Part shown: piece after piece, positions 24,101 through 33,300 of the stretch | Position numbering within the stretch: position 1 is the first letter of the stretch | How the letters are laid out: every line of letters begins with the position of its first letter | Assembly (NCBI RefSeq): GCF_963678635.1 | Contig: NC_087069.1 | Coordinates: 7,009,633 to 7,073,632 of the forward strand | Origin: Symsagittifera roscoffensis | Lineage: Eukaryota; Xenacoelomorpha; Acoela; Convolutidae | DNA: 64,000 bases | Direction of reading: 5' to 3' | Program-made: the position numbers and the translations under genes | Notes under the pieces: generated by a model | What the model was told of the DNA's origin: nothing | Database searches by the model: none | The model's input: only the letters and a program-made list of their open reading frames with translations

Positions 24101-24447
24101 TAAAGTCCATCAAGGATCTCACCATTAAAAGCCGTATAAGCGTCTAAACTTTGTTTTTATTTTGTAATTTATTTTGCTTTTTCGGCTGCTAATATTTTCG
24201 CTTTCCAATTAGTTAGCAAATCATAGATTTTATAATCGTTATGTTTTGCAACCTTTTATCAACCAATGATAAGTACAATTCTCAAAATAACGTTTCCGCA
24301 TAAAAACGAGATCCCTGAAGGATAGCCATTAACAATGGCATTATAAGTCGAAGCCGCGAAATCAGATTCTTTTTTATTTCTAGTTATGACAGCACCAGAG
24401 CAAAGAACTGCAAAGTTTAATAACAGAACGCACGTTTTGGCAAACAT
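14825..24447 (-). CDS. Serine protease homolog gene (S1/chymotrypsin fold), partial model
   Basis: Minus-strand gene inferred from four exon candidates: 24447-24259 (signal peptide), 17227-17091, 15593-15460 and 15100-14825 (C-terminus). The last three join in phase (1 then 0) and follow the order of S1 landmarks: N-x-IALI, ATCGM before the autolysis loop, EFLEEIHL, C.....C.., TCFGD..NPLY, FLYGIA-like strand, and the FSNWI C-terminal helix. The exon with catalytic His57 was not found between 17.3 and 24.2 kb. The catalytic Asp102 is Asn (NNIALI for NDIALI) and GDSGGP reads GDEGNP, so Ser195 is Glu. If expressed, it is a secreted non-catalytic serine protease homolog; otherwise it is a decaying pseudogene. 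The open frames and good splice sites of the three 3' exons favour the former slightly. Confidence 0.6.
15460..15593 (-). CDS. Serine protease homolog, EFLEEIHL exon
   Basis: Bounded by a good acceptor (AAAAAAATCACAG) and a strong donor (GAG/GTAAGAA) on the minus strand. The 44 complete codons end in phase 0, exactly as the next exon requires. The text [11 protein letters not shown]..., followed by LKECRE, corresponds to the strand and Cys before the ICT/TCFGD region of S1 proteases. It is too short to name alone, but the flanking exons fix it. Confidence 0.7.
15755..16474. mobile_element. MITE with CCCGGGTTGACC-type ends, copy 1
   Basis: The left end CCTGGGTTGACC, then AAAAATGCTTATCATAC, is mirrored at the right by GGTCAACCCGGG preceded by GTATCACAAGCATTTTT. 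The inside is made of many diverged copies of TATGAAAATTGTATGACAAG in both directions. No transposase. The sister copy is at 35804-36709. It lies in an intron of the protease-homolog gene. Confidence 0.75.
17091..17227 (-). CDS. Serine protease homolog, exon with Asp102 region
   Basis: The acceptor (TATTGATTTAG on the minus strand) precedes 17227. Translation contains [16 protein letters not shown] and, after a spacer with one Cys, LLATCGMG. This matches the N-D-IALI-L and CGWG blocks of S1 peptidases, with the catalytic Asp replaced by Asn. The best in-phase donor is a weak GTTCAG after 17091 (phase 1), which joins correctly to the exon at 15593; the true 3' end could differ by a few codons. 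Confidence 0.65.
17600..17850. repeat. C-rich dispersed repeat, copy 1
   Basis: Shares a block (GCAAAG/A..ATTCCGTTAACCT, then CTAAC..TTGCCC and CCTCTTACA) with the complement of 25805-26050. The two copies are in opposite orientation. It is rich in CCCC and CCTGA tracts. The open frame through it is proline-rich and treated as non-coding. Confidence 0.6.
18168..18384 (-). mobile_element. tRNA-derived SINE
   Basis: Read on the minus strand from 18384, the first about 73 nt form a tRNA-like head: box A TGGTGAAGTGG and box B ATGTTCGAGGC, with spacing right for a Pol III promoter. A unique body follows (GGGTGAGGCAACATTACCC, then GATGGGCTGTACAGCTCG and TATCCCTCGTGGATAAATGA). The acceptor stem does not close, so it is not a working tRNA gene. 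Family not recognised. The 3' end is approximate. Confidence 0.7.
18673..18687. repeat. Poly-G tract
   Basis: Fifteen consecutive G in AT-rich DNA, in an intron of the protease homolog; length may vary by sequencing error. Confidence 0.9.
18700..20990. other. Intronic AT-rich DNA, no further exon confirmed
   Basis: Lies between exon candidates of the protease homolog. A short FHCGLLL-like stretch on the minus strand (about 19940-19985) recalls the S1 CGG strand but runs into a stop at its only donor, so it was not accepted. Confidence 0.4.
20994..21280. repeat. (ATGT)n tetranucleotide microsatellite
   Basis: About 70 units of GTAT with a few substitutions (around 21072, 21092-21117, 21231, 21253, 21261). 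Every frame is open and gives a false Met-Tyr-Val-Cys protein. Confidence 0.97.
21281..24258. other. Intronic/intergenic DNA; one unexplained 176-codon frame at 22212-22742 (-)
   Basis: The minus-strand frame 22742-22212 is one of the longer unexplained ORFs in the window, yet it shows no domain, its codon use looks random and the DNA has short GGTCAAA/GGGTC repeats. I do not recognise it and do not call it a gene. Nothing else was identified. Confidence 0.35.
24259..24447 (-). CDS. Serine protease homolog, candidate exon 1 (signal peptide, mature N-terminus)
   Basis: ATG at 24447 opens a hydrophobic leader ([18 protein letters not shown]), a typical signal peptide of about 18-20 residues. 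A short basic propeptide (TRNKKES) follows, then IVNGYPSG, like the IVGG start of mature S1 domains, and FLCGNVI, like the FCGGSLI strand. No strong donor site was found; the frame runs to a stop at 24259. The link to the 17-kb exons rests on strand, order and family likeness only. Confidence 0.5.
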   Translation of the reverse strand: MFAKTCVLLLNFAVLCSGAVITRNKKESDFAASTYNAIVNGYPSGISFLCGNVILRIVLIIG

Positions 24448-25804
24448 TTCAAAATTGGGTTTGAGATGTATTTACGAATATCGATGAACCAGTTTAGCAA
24501 CCTTGGCATTTTGTATACTCATAACAAACTCAATCAACTTCGATGGAAATCATTTGATGGATATTGAATTGAACTGATATAAAGATGAAATTTAATTGAA
24601 GATAGTATTTGTTTTATAAGAACTTAAGTTCTGGGAAGTCATATGAGTGCTGAAAGCATCTTCGAACTAGAATCAGGCCATTCTAGAATTTTGTAAAGGC
24701 ATGTTTTCCCACGCGAAATGAGGGAGAACGAAGAAAAATTTGGACGAATTTCAATGCACGAGTTGGTACTTCAGCCGGGAATCATGCATTTTTTAAAATA
24801 AAATCTAAAACAGTGGTGAAAGTGAGAAAATCAGGTTGATAACTAATAAATTTTGTGAATTATTTCCAGCTTAAGAACATTGTATGAATTGGAACCAAAA
24901 CGAAATATTTTTTACAGCAGCACATAATTACATGTTGGCGAAATGGAGCTTCGCAAACTTTCCGATACAAGAAAAGCAAAGCATGCCAAGCATGCTGACG
25001 TGAATAATTGACTAAAGCCACGGATTCGAAAAAAAATTGAAGTTAGATATCCCAAAGTTTTCTTACATTCGAATCAATATGTATTAAAATTGCCAGGATT
25101 GAACTACAATTGGAAAACGTTTTTTAGATCGATAACAGCTAAAATTTCGTGAAAATGGAAGAACAACCATAAGTAGCGCGTTCAAATGCCCAGTCATAAT
25201 CCTTGCAAAACAAAACACTTATTCACTTTTTAGCACATTCCAGGTTTAGTACACGCCAGTTTTTAATAAAAAACGATCTCACAAATGTAAACTTTTCGAG
25301 CCGATTAAGTTGTTCTATGCAGTATGAAAAACTGAAATGATAATAATTCATAATAAGTTCATAAGCAAAATAGAATACAGACTTCGAGTAGGACAGGAGC
25401 TTGAAATACTTAGTCTGTTTTCCAAGATACGCCAACTCTGATGTGACATGGCTTTGCTAATCGATAAAGCTTTGCTAAAAAATCAATACCATAGCTCGTT
25501 TTGGAGTTCCATGAATAACAATCGATTATACTTGAGTTTCATTCTCAATGTCCAAAAGTAAAAAAAAGATTATAATCAATTAAAATTGGCTCTTAATGTT
25601 ACAATTGTTTGAGTCAACAAAATCCATTTTTAATAAATTATATTCATTTTTTTTTTCAATTTTGTGGACGCTGACAATGAAACTCAATTATAATCCTTTT
25701 TTCCACCTTATTGTGATGCGAATCAATGAACTGAGGTCTTTTTGAAATTATATATAAAAGTTGGTTACTTCTTCAACTTCGTTTTTTTTCTGAATAACTT
25801 CGAT

Positions 25805-26050
25805 ATTTTTATTAAGTTCAGATGGAGGGGTTGGTTCGCGTGAGGATATGTCTCAGTTGGTTAGGTGTGAACGGGGGGGGGGGGGGTGGGGCTCGAGTGT
25901 GGTTTAACTCTGTGTGTGTGTGTGTTTGTGGGGCAAAGGGGCAAACGTTGGGACAAGGGGTGTAAGGGAGCAAAGCGGCAATTGTTAGGGGAGGAGAGGT
26001 TAACGGAATCTTTTTGCAATTTGAGTTTAGGTTCATAAAAAGAGTAGGTC
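25805..26050. repeat. C-rich dispersed repeat, copy 2 (inverted), with G14 and (TG)n tracts
   Basis: The complement of this stretch matches 17600-17850. It includes a run of 14 G (25873-25886) and a TG dinucleotide run (about 25909-25930). Proline-rich frames on the minus strand are by-products of these tracts. Confidence 0.6.
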
Positions 26051-27310
26051 GTACTCTCGCTTGGCAAAATTTTCGAATTTGATAAATTTCACTCATTTGA
26101 TGAATGCAGCAATTCTTGCTTTCTTGCTAATTTTTGCGCGACGCGAAACATTTCAGTGTAATTTTCTACCTATTTTGTAATTCATTATAATAGATTTCAA
26201 ATCAGTTATAAAAGATTTTGATTTTGCGAGAAAAAATGGATTGAAATTCATTTTTCCCCTTTTTTGTTGGCTGAGAGTAACATGGGAATCGGTTATGGAC
26301 CACAAAAATTCTTTATAATAGAATTTTTTTCCTTTTTCATAAAAGCTGGAACCCACCTTCTGTTTATACTCGAGAAGTTTCTTCTAACTTCTTTTTGCAA
26401 AAACACTTGGGCTATTGGAACCGCAGCCAGGTTAAAACGATACCGATCAACCCGTCCTGCTACATCTTTTTTGCTATAATTTTTAAAAAACTGAAATATA
26501 TATCTTAAAACTTAAACTTTTAAAAAATAATTAATAAAAATAATTATAAAAACAAAACGAACTAGATCCAAAAAGACGAAAATTTTACAATTGAAATAAA
26601 TCATCAAATTTCAAGAAAAAATGTCAAATTATTATAAGTACTGTTTGCTTAAAAACAATCAAAATTAAATCACAAACAAAAAATGATTTCCCAATTGGCA
26701 TAAGTTTCAAGTTTTCATTGTAATTCAAACGTTTTCTATCAATTTCTAATTCTAAGGTTTTGTCAGGAACGAAAACATATGAACAAAATTTGGAGTTATT
26801 TGCTTCAAAACAAATGTTAAGCGACAATTTTATCGGAAAAATTGAACACAAATAGCTTATCAATAATGCTTTTTGCGTTTGATAAAAAATCCTACATTTT
26901 TTCTAGCTGAAATGTCAATGAACTTTTGAATTGAACGTTTGGCTTATTTTCTCACATGGTCCACGAAAAAGGTTTTTCTCGATTTTTTAAAGCAACTGTT
27001 GCATTAAATTTATGCCATTTGAAAACTTTTCATTTTATGCCATTTTAAATTTATGCCATATGAGACTGCAATCACTTCAAATTGATGTTCTAACATGAGC
27101 ACTCATCTTGTTTTCAACTTGAGATAACTTGTTTAGTTTTTGTAGCTAGCTATGTACAAAAAAAAACAAAAGTTAGAGGCCTTGTAAATATCACTGATTA
27201 TGTACCAAATGATGTTGAAGTTACTTGTACTAAACTGCATGAACTTGCCTCATTTACTGCGTTTGTTTCTTCAATATCAGTCTTGTATTTTATTTGGTAT
27301 ATGAACACAA
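26051..27310. other. Intergenic, upstream of the plus-strand secreted-protein gene
   Basis: No gene seen. AT-rich, with no secure TATA or promoter element that I can defend. Confidence 0.4.
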
Positions 27311-27324
27311 TTTTTTTTTTGCAG
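27311..27324 (+). promoter_or_regulatory. Splice acceptor (polyT-GCAG) 20 nt before the start codon
   Basis: A run of ten T followed by GCAG ends at 27324, and the ATG of the secreted-protein gene is at 27345. This is either the 3' end of a 5'-UTR intron or a spliced-leader trans-splice site; the sequence alone cannot tell which. Confidence 0.6.
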
Positions 27325-27344
27325 ATCGCAAAAACAAGCCGAAA

Positions 27345-27387
27345 ATGATCAAAATCATCAACGTACTTGTAGCCTCACTGATACTGG
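27345..27387 (+). CDS. GPI-type protein exon 1: start and signal peptide
   Basis: Fourteen codons starting MIKIIN then a hydrophobic stretch, ending in phase 1 at a perfect donor (G/GTAAGT). With the first codons of exon 2 it gives a signal peptide core of about 15 hydrophobic residues, with cleavage likely near QQSEA. No in-frame ATG was found closer to the acceptor at 27324. Confidence 0.8.
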
Positions 27388-30300
27388 GTAAGTTGACTGT
27401 CTTCCAAAGGTTTTCTATTCGGTAAAAAGAGTCGGCTGTTAAAACAACAGGAGTTTTTTCCGGGCTGCATTTCCGCGGTTTTGTTTCGACCTAGATGTTA
27501 ATTCCATAGTCTGAACAGGGTTTTAAGTCCCGGCCAAAGTCGCGGCATGTTAAAAAATACATCGCAGCATTGTGAAAATTTAGGTCGCGGCATGATTGAA
27601 AACAGTTCACAAATTTAAATACTTAGACGCGCTAGGACTTTGGAGTAATCGAATTCGGGCCGTTGGCGTCTAAATTTACCATGATATCCATTATACTTTT
27701 TTAAGCTGATCTGATATGTTAAATTTAGACTGTTGCTTTGGCGCAATTGCTATCGAGGATAATTCTGTCGAAAAAAAAACAAGTCTAGTTATGTTCGAAA
27801 AATATGTCGCGACTTGTTCAAAAAACAAGTCGAAGGCAGAATGTTTAAAAAATAAGTCGCGGTATGATAAAAAATGGAGTCGCGGAACAGTCAAAAGTAA
27901 GATAAGTCTGGTAAAAAAGCTATCTTAGACATGGTTTGAAAACCAAGAAAATCATTTTTTAAGGTGTTATCCTAAACATAAAGTGTATAAATTGAATCAA
28001 AGCACTTCGAACTACTTTTCAAGTATGTTTTTTTTCGAAATCTTTTAGATTCGCTTGTTGTCACAAAACAATTTCTATACCTATGGTTACAACCTATAGA
28101 AAATTAATTGCATAAACAATGTTCTTTCGTCTTACCGTACAAATAATAGAAACAAAGGTGGCCCGAGAAAAACTGTTTTTTTTTCATTATAGACCCTTTC
28201 CCCGGTAAATTGAAGACCTTCCAAATACAAAACTCAGGGGTGCTATGAGTTTTTTGTTACTAGAACGGGGATACTTTTGGGACACACTAGTAATTAAATA
28301 TCATAAATTTGTTTATAGTATTTGAATTTTTTGTGTCATATAGTGACGCTGTTCGTTACTAGATATTTTTAATTTTTTCAGTCGTGGTACAGCAATCAGA
28401 GGCTGGAAGACCGCCTGGCCTTTATAAAGAGGACCCTTCGACTTCGACCCAGACTGCTGTGAACGTGTCCTTTACCTACAGCGAAACAGGAGGTTTTCAA
28501 AACGATGATTTTATCTTGAAAAACGTGACTTGCCAAGAAAGTGACGCTTCGGCCGATTTGACAGAAGCTGAATGCAAGCTCACTTACAACGGAAACGAAC
28601 CATTTCAAATTCATGTGGTTTTTGTGGAGAATTTAAAACCAGGAGTCGAGAGGTCTTTGAAAGTATATGACATCGTAGATTCGTCGGGACCTGTGGTTAT
28701 TGATCGAAACTTTAATTTCTGCTCCGGTAAGTCATGTGGATTTTTCATCATGGGAAAACCATATCAACGTCAATGTCATTGATCGGTCCAAAAATCCAGG
28801 GCTCGTATTCAAATTTTTTTACCAGGAACCAGGCCTGGACTACCAGGTTTATTGGGTGAAACATTATTGGCTAATGCCACGAAACCAGCTTTCAAAATTT
28901 CTGCAGAATTACGAGTCTAACCTAACCTGATCCCTATATTTATTTGTTTTCAAAGCTCGGCTAGTTCAAAATAGTAAAACCAAATCAATAGGCATCAGAA
29001 TGAAGTTGATCTCGGCGACCTCAAATTCCTTTCGCGACTTTCATTGTTTAGATGATACAATTGAATTGTTTAGATCCTGCAAACCCCACCGAAGTCGTGC
29101 TGGGTGATGGTGACGGCGATGCTGCCGAGGCATCCGTCACCATCACCGGTGCTGGGGCATAACTGATTTCAAGTTGGGTCTGGAACCAGGATATGAATAG
29201 GTGGAACATAGTCACCAATGAAACTTCCCACGCTGATACTTACACTTTCGATGCACCGCAGGGTGGACATATCTACTATGTAGATGCGTATGGGTATGAC
29301 GAGTGCGCAGGCGCTGTCTTGCCGGGGTCTAGGAGAAGAAGTACCCGCCTGTGGATGAGTCGTAAGTTAAGTCTGCCCTCGACCACTAAAAAGCTCCAAT
29401 GAATGTATAGTATTGCCATCTTATGGCCATTATAAATGTATAATTATGTGTGTGTGTAGGTTACACTCCTGATTCCTTCCCTAACCACTTTAAGATGAGC
29501 TACAGTGTTGATGATGGATCAATGTGTTTCCTGAAATTCGACTCTGATGCATCTGCACTGTCGGTGAAGTTTCAACTCAAGCAGGGGTCGACCGTCCTTG
29601 GGGAATCAATGATATCCGATGTAAGAATCTTCTTTCAAAATTTTTGTTCTAAATTGGGGTTTGGTTTGAAAACTGGCGGAGTTTGGTCTTGACAGAGAGT
29701 CTTTATTTAAACAGTATATGCGACAGACTTAGATAAATCAAGTGCAGCAATCTTTATATCATATAAATTTTAATCGATTACTAAAATTTAAAAAACTACG
29801 TTTCTCTGAATTTACTGAAGTTAGAACTTTAAACTTTGGGTAAGCAGAGGAGGAGGAGGAGGAAGAGGAGGAGGAGGAGGAGGAGGAGGAGGAGGAGGAG
29901 TAACGGACAGCCACAAACCCATTTTTATTGGTGTTGTAACAAGCCTGACGTAAAAATTATGGGCTGTGGGAAAGTTTTGCGCTCTAGAAATTGTTTAAAG
30001 TAGTGAACAGGAACCTTTTGAGCGAATCAAAAGAATAACATAGTACTGTTGTGATAGTACTTTTCAGTTGTGTTCTAACCGGCGTCCAATGGACTCCGCG
30101 TCATTTATTTTTTCTTTGGGATAAAAGTCAGATTTATTTCAACCTTTTACTTTTTATTCTTTTAACCTAGCTTAGATAGCTTTAGTATAGCAGTTGTTTT
30201 TTATCACTTCTTATTATACCGCAGTCAGCTGATTCAAATCTGCGGGGAATTCCCACCTCTTGGCCAAACCATACTGTAGAACAACCCACTCAATAGACAA

Positions 30301-33300
30301 AATGGATTGAACGGTTCCACTTGGCTATCATCACCAAAGAGAATGGAGTGGTCCACAAGATTCAGAATATGAAACTCTGAAGGAAGCCAGAGAGACCAGA
30401 AACAAAAAGTAATGCGAATCTATGAAAACGCGGAGGACAAAATAATCTAGGAGGAGAAACAAAAACTTGGTGGATTGAGGAGAAACGAAGCGGATAAAAA
30501 AGTCAGATTCATCTTTCAATTAGCTCTATGAGCCGAGGAAAAAGAGTGTTTTAACAAAAACACCCAACGTTGAAAGTTTCATCCATATCCTCCAAGCAAA
30601 TTTGCGATCTTCTATTTGCAGCATTTGTCACTTCAGCGAATTTAACGTTTGAACTGTAAAAATTGTTGAGCCGAAAACAGAAGGACACAGAGTCCTGTGA
30701 TCAATTTTGGGGAACAATTTCGGATTTAGCTAGAACTTGCGAAAGAAGAAAAAACGCTGAACAAGAGTGGATAAGAGACGTTTTCAAATTCAAAATGAGA
30801 AATTGTGACCTCCAACGGAGACTCTTGTCGGAAACGGTAAATCCAGTGGTTGCACTCAATCAAGCAGATATCGACAATAAGGTCTACTATAACCATCTTC
30901 ATATATTGATCATGACGAAAGCTTACAGCAACAGCAGCGGCAAGATATTCAAAAATTTCAATTCTGTAAAAAAAGTAACAGATCTGAAAAAAATTCAAAC
31001 GCTTGCATGACTTATGGAAAAAAATTTTACCCAAAGACAGTTGAACGTTTACTCAGCAACTGAAATAAATTGTATTATTTGTATATACAAAGGACATCTT
31101 TTAGACTTTGTAAATCAAAAAAGATGAAGTTGGTTTTAAATAGTTTAGACCAAAATGTATATAACCAGAATTGTCCATTTTCGCCATTGGATACACATTA
31201 AAATCAGCAAAAAAAGCTAAATCAATGATACCCTAATTGCCTCAAAAGCTCCACTGTTTGAATATAAAATCGACATTTGGAAAAATTTGAATATCTTAGA
31301 GAGCATAAACATGGCAGTAAAATAGGAGAAAAGTGCTTTTTTCGAAGAGACATTGAACGGTTAGGTTTCAAGATCTCTAACACATAAATAAAACCATTGG
31401 TAAAACCCTGAATCCAAAGAATTTTTCAGAACAACGATCATTTTTTGATTCATTAAACCAGTAATTGAAGTTTATCCGCAATCTATCAACGCTGAACTCA
31501 CCGCTTTGGCCCCTATTAAACAAAAAATCAGTTTATCATTGGAACATTTAATACAAAACAGCTCTTCTATAACAAAGAAAACTAATCATTAATATTACCA
31601 AGAATAACAACTTTGACATTAAAAGAAGTTCATGAGTGAAAACAAAATGCTTCGCATAACTGTTTAGGAGTTATACTGGAAAAATGAGACCAAAAATTTT
31701 GGATTACTATCGCGTTCGCTTCTCGATTCCTAAACAACTTCTGGTAACATTCGCCGATAACCAGATGTATCGGCGAATGTAACAACACATCACCTTGCGA
31801 ATGTTCTTAAACACAACTCAGACACACTTCGAATTTGCAATTCAAACGAGTCCTGTACGAGCAGTTGCATACCTTTAAAACTTTCCAAATCTAATTTAAT
31901 CAAAAATTCTTGTCCGAAAAATCGTTTTTTTTCATTACCATCGTTATAAATTTTTTAATCAAATTTAAAACAAGAAGAGAAACCCAAGTTTTAAGCTTTT
32001 CCCACCTCACTACTTCCTTTAAAACAATCGATACTTTCAGAAAAAGGAGGAATCTCATCACAAATCAAAAACGATGTCCCAAATCCATCAGATATTACTT
32101 ACGATGTAAAAGAGTGAGTTAAATCTGCCATCATCCCCATTAGTGTTGTTAGACCATTGCTCGAATTAAGTACTACTGATGATGAAAGACGAAGAGAGAA
32201 TTCTGAAAGAAGTAAAGAAGGCTTTAGAAGAAGGAAAACCACTGGATAAATTCGGTGCCCAGTTGAAAACCTTTCAACAGGACATTCATTTGAAATAAGG
32301 ACTACTCTTCAAAGACAACAAATTGATTAAGCCAGCTGCCCTCAGACCCACATTCATGACCTTTTTGCACAAAATCCACCCAGAACAGTTTTCTATGAAA
32401 GCACTGGCAGAAAAAAATTGGAGGCCACGCTTACACCGAGAAATTAAGCAAGGCGGAAAAATTTTTGCGCAATGTATAAAAGCCGGTGAGAATCTTAAAT
32501 CATTTTGGGCTCGGCTAAAACTCAGAAATTACCAGAATTTTCGGAAACTAACGAAGAAATGAACCTGGATTTCGCAGGTCATGTGATTGGATAAAAACTG
32601 GGGCACATCAAAATAAAGCTAGCTGGGGCTCACCTAGCTTAGTCGTCTTTAGTATGACATTAGTATTTGAACATTTCTGAGAAGTACAACGGTTCACAGA
32701 GTCCTTACTTTTCCAACCCAAGTTCGAAATCAACTTTGAAATTGGAATTACTGGTAGGCAAATACAGAGGTAATTAGGACGAGTCGTGTAAAAGTTCAAA
32801 AATGCCATTCCTACTCCAAAGAACAAACCCACAGAGAACTCTGCAACTGAAGCAGTCGAAATATACCTCGAATGCGACTGAAACACACCGCGAGCAAAGA
32901 AACACACCGCGAGATTGAACTCGAGAACAGTCGCAAAGAAAGTTGAGCGTCTACCGTCAGAACATCCGGCAAGACACCACGAAACAAATGCATTTTTTTT
33001 GGCCGAAACAGCTGATAAGAAGGCATTCGTAACAATAGTGTTGGCTCACAAATCATGGAATTAGTAAATAAGCAACTCAATGGAGGCGGGGATTCAGGCT
33101 CAAAACCTGGTAGTAGTTGCCGACATCAACTCTACTGACACGGTTCTGCATCGTTTTTTAAACCCACTTTAATATTAATTACTTGATCCGGGTATATGCT
33201 TCCATATCACTATTTCAAAAAAACTCCGCGCTTAGAGTGCATTTTTTTCCACAATCCGCTTAAATTTTTTTGCGTGTTGAAAAATGTCGAGGACAATTTT

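Larger units (their letters stand above)
30230..33130 (+). mobile_element. Decayed Ty3/Gypsy retrotransposon remnant
   Basis: Several protein scraps in the order gag to integrase, all on the plus strand and broken by stops and frameshifts: WIERFHLAIITKE near 30310, a Gag frame at 30663-31010, and an integrase zinc-binding piece near 32300-32510. No LTRs were recognised, so the limits are approximate. It sits in the 4.5-kb intron between exons 5 and 6 of the GPI-type gene, in the same orientation. Confidence 0.65.
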
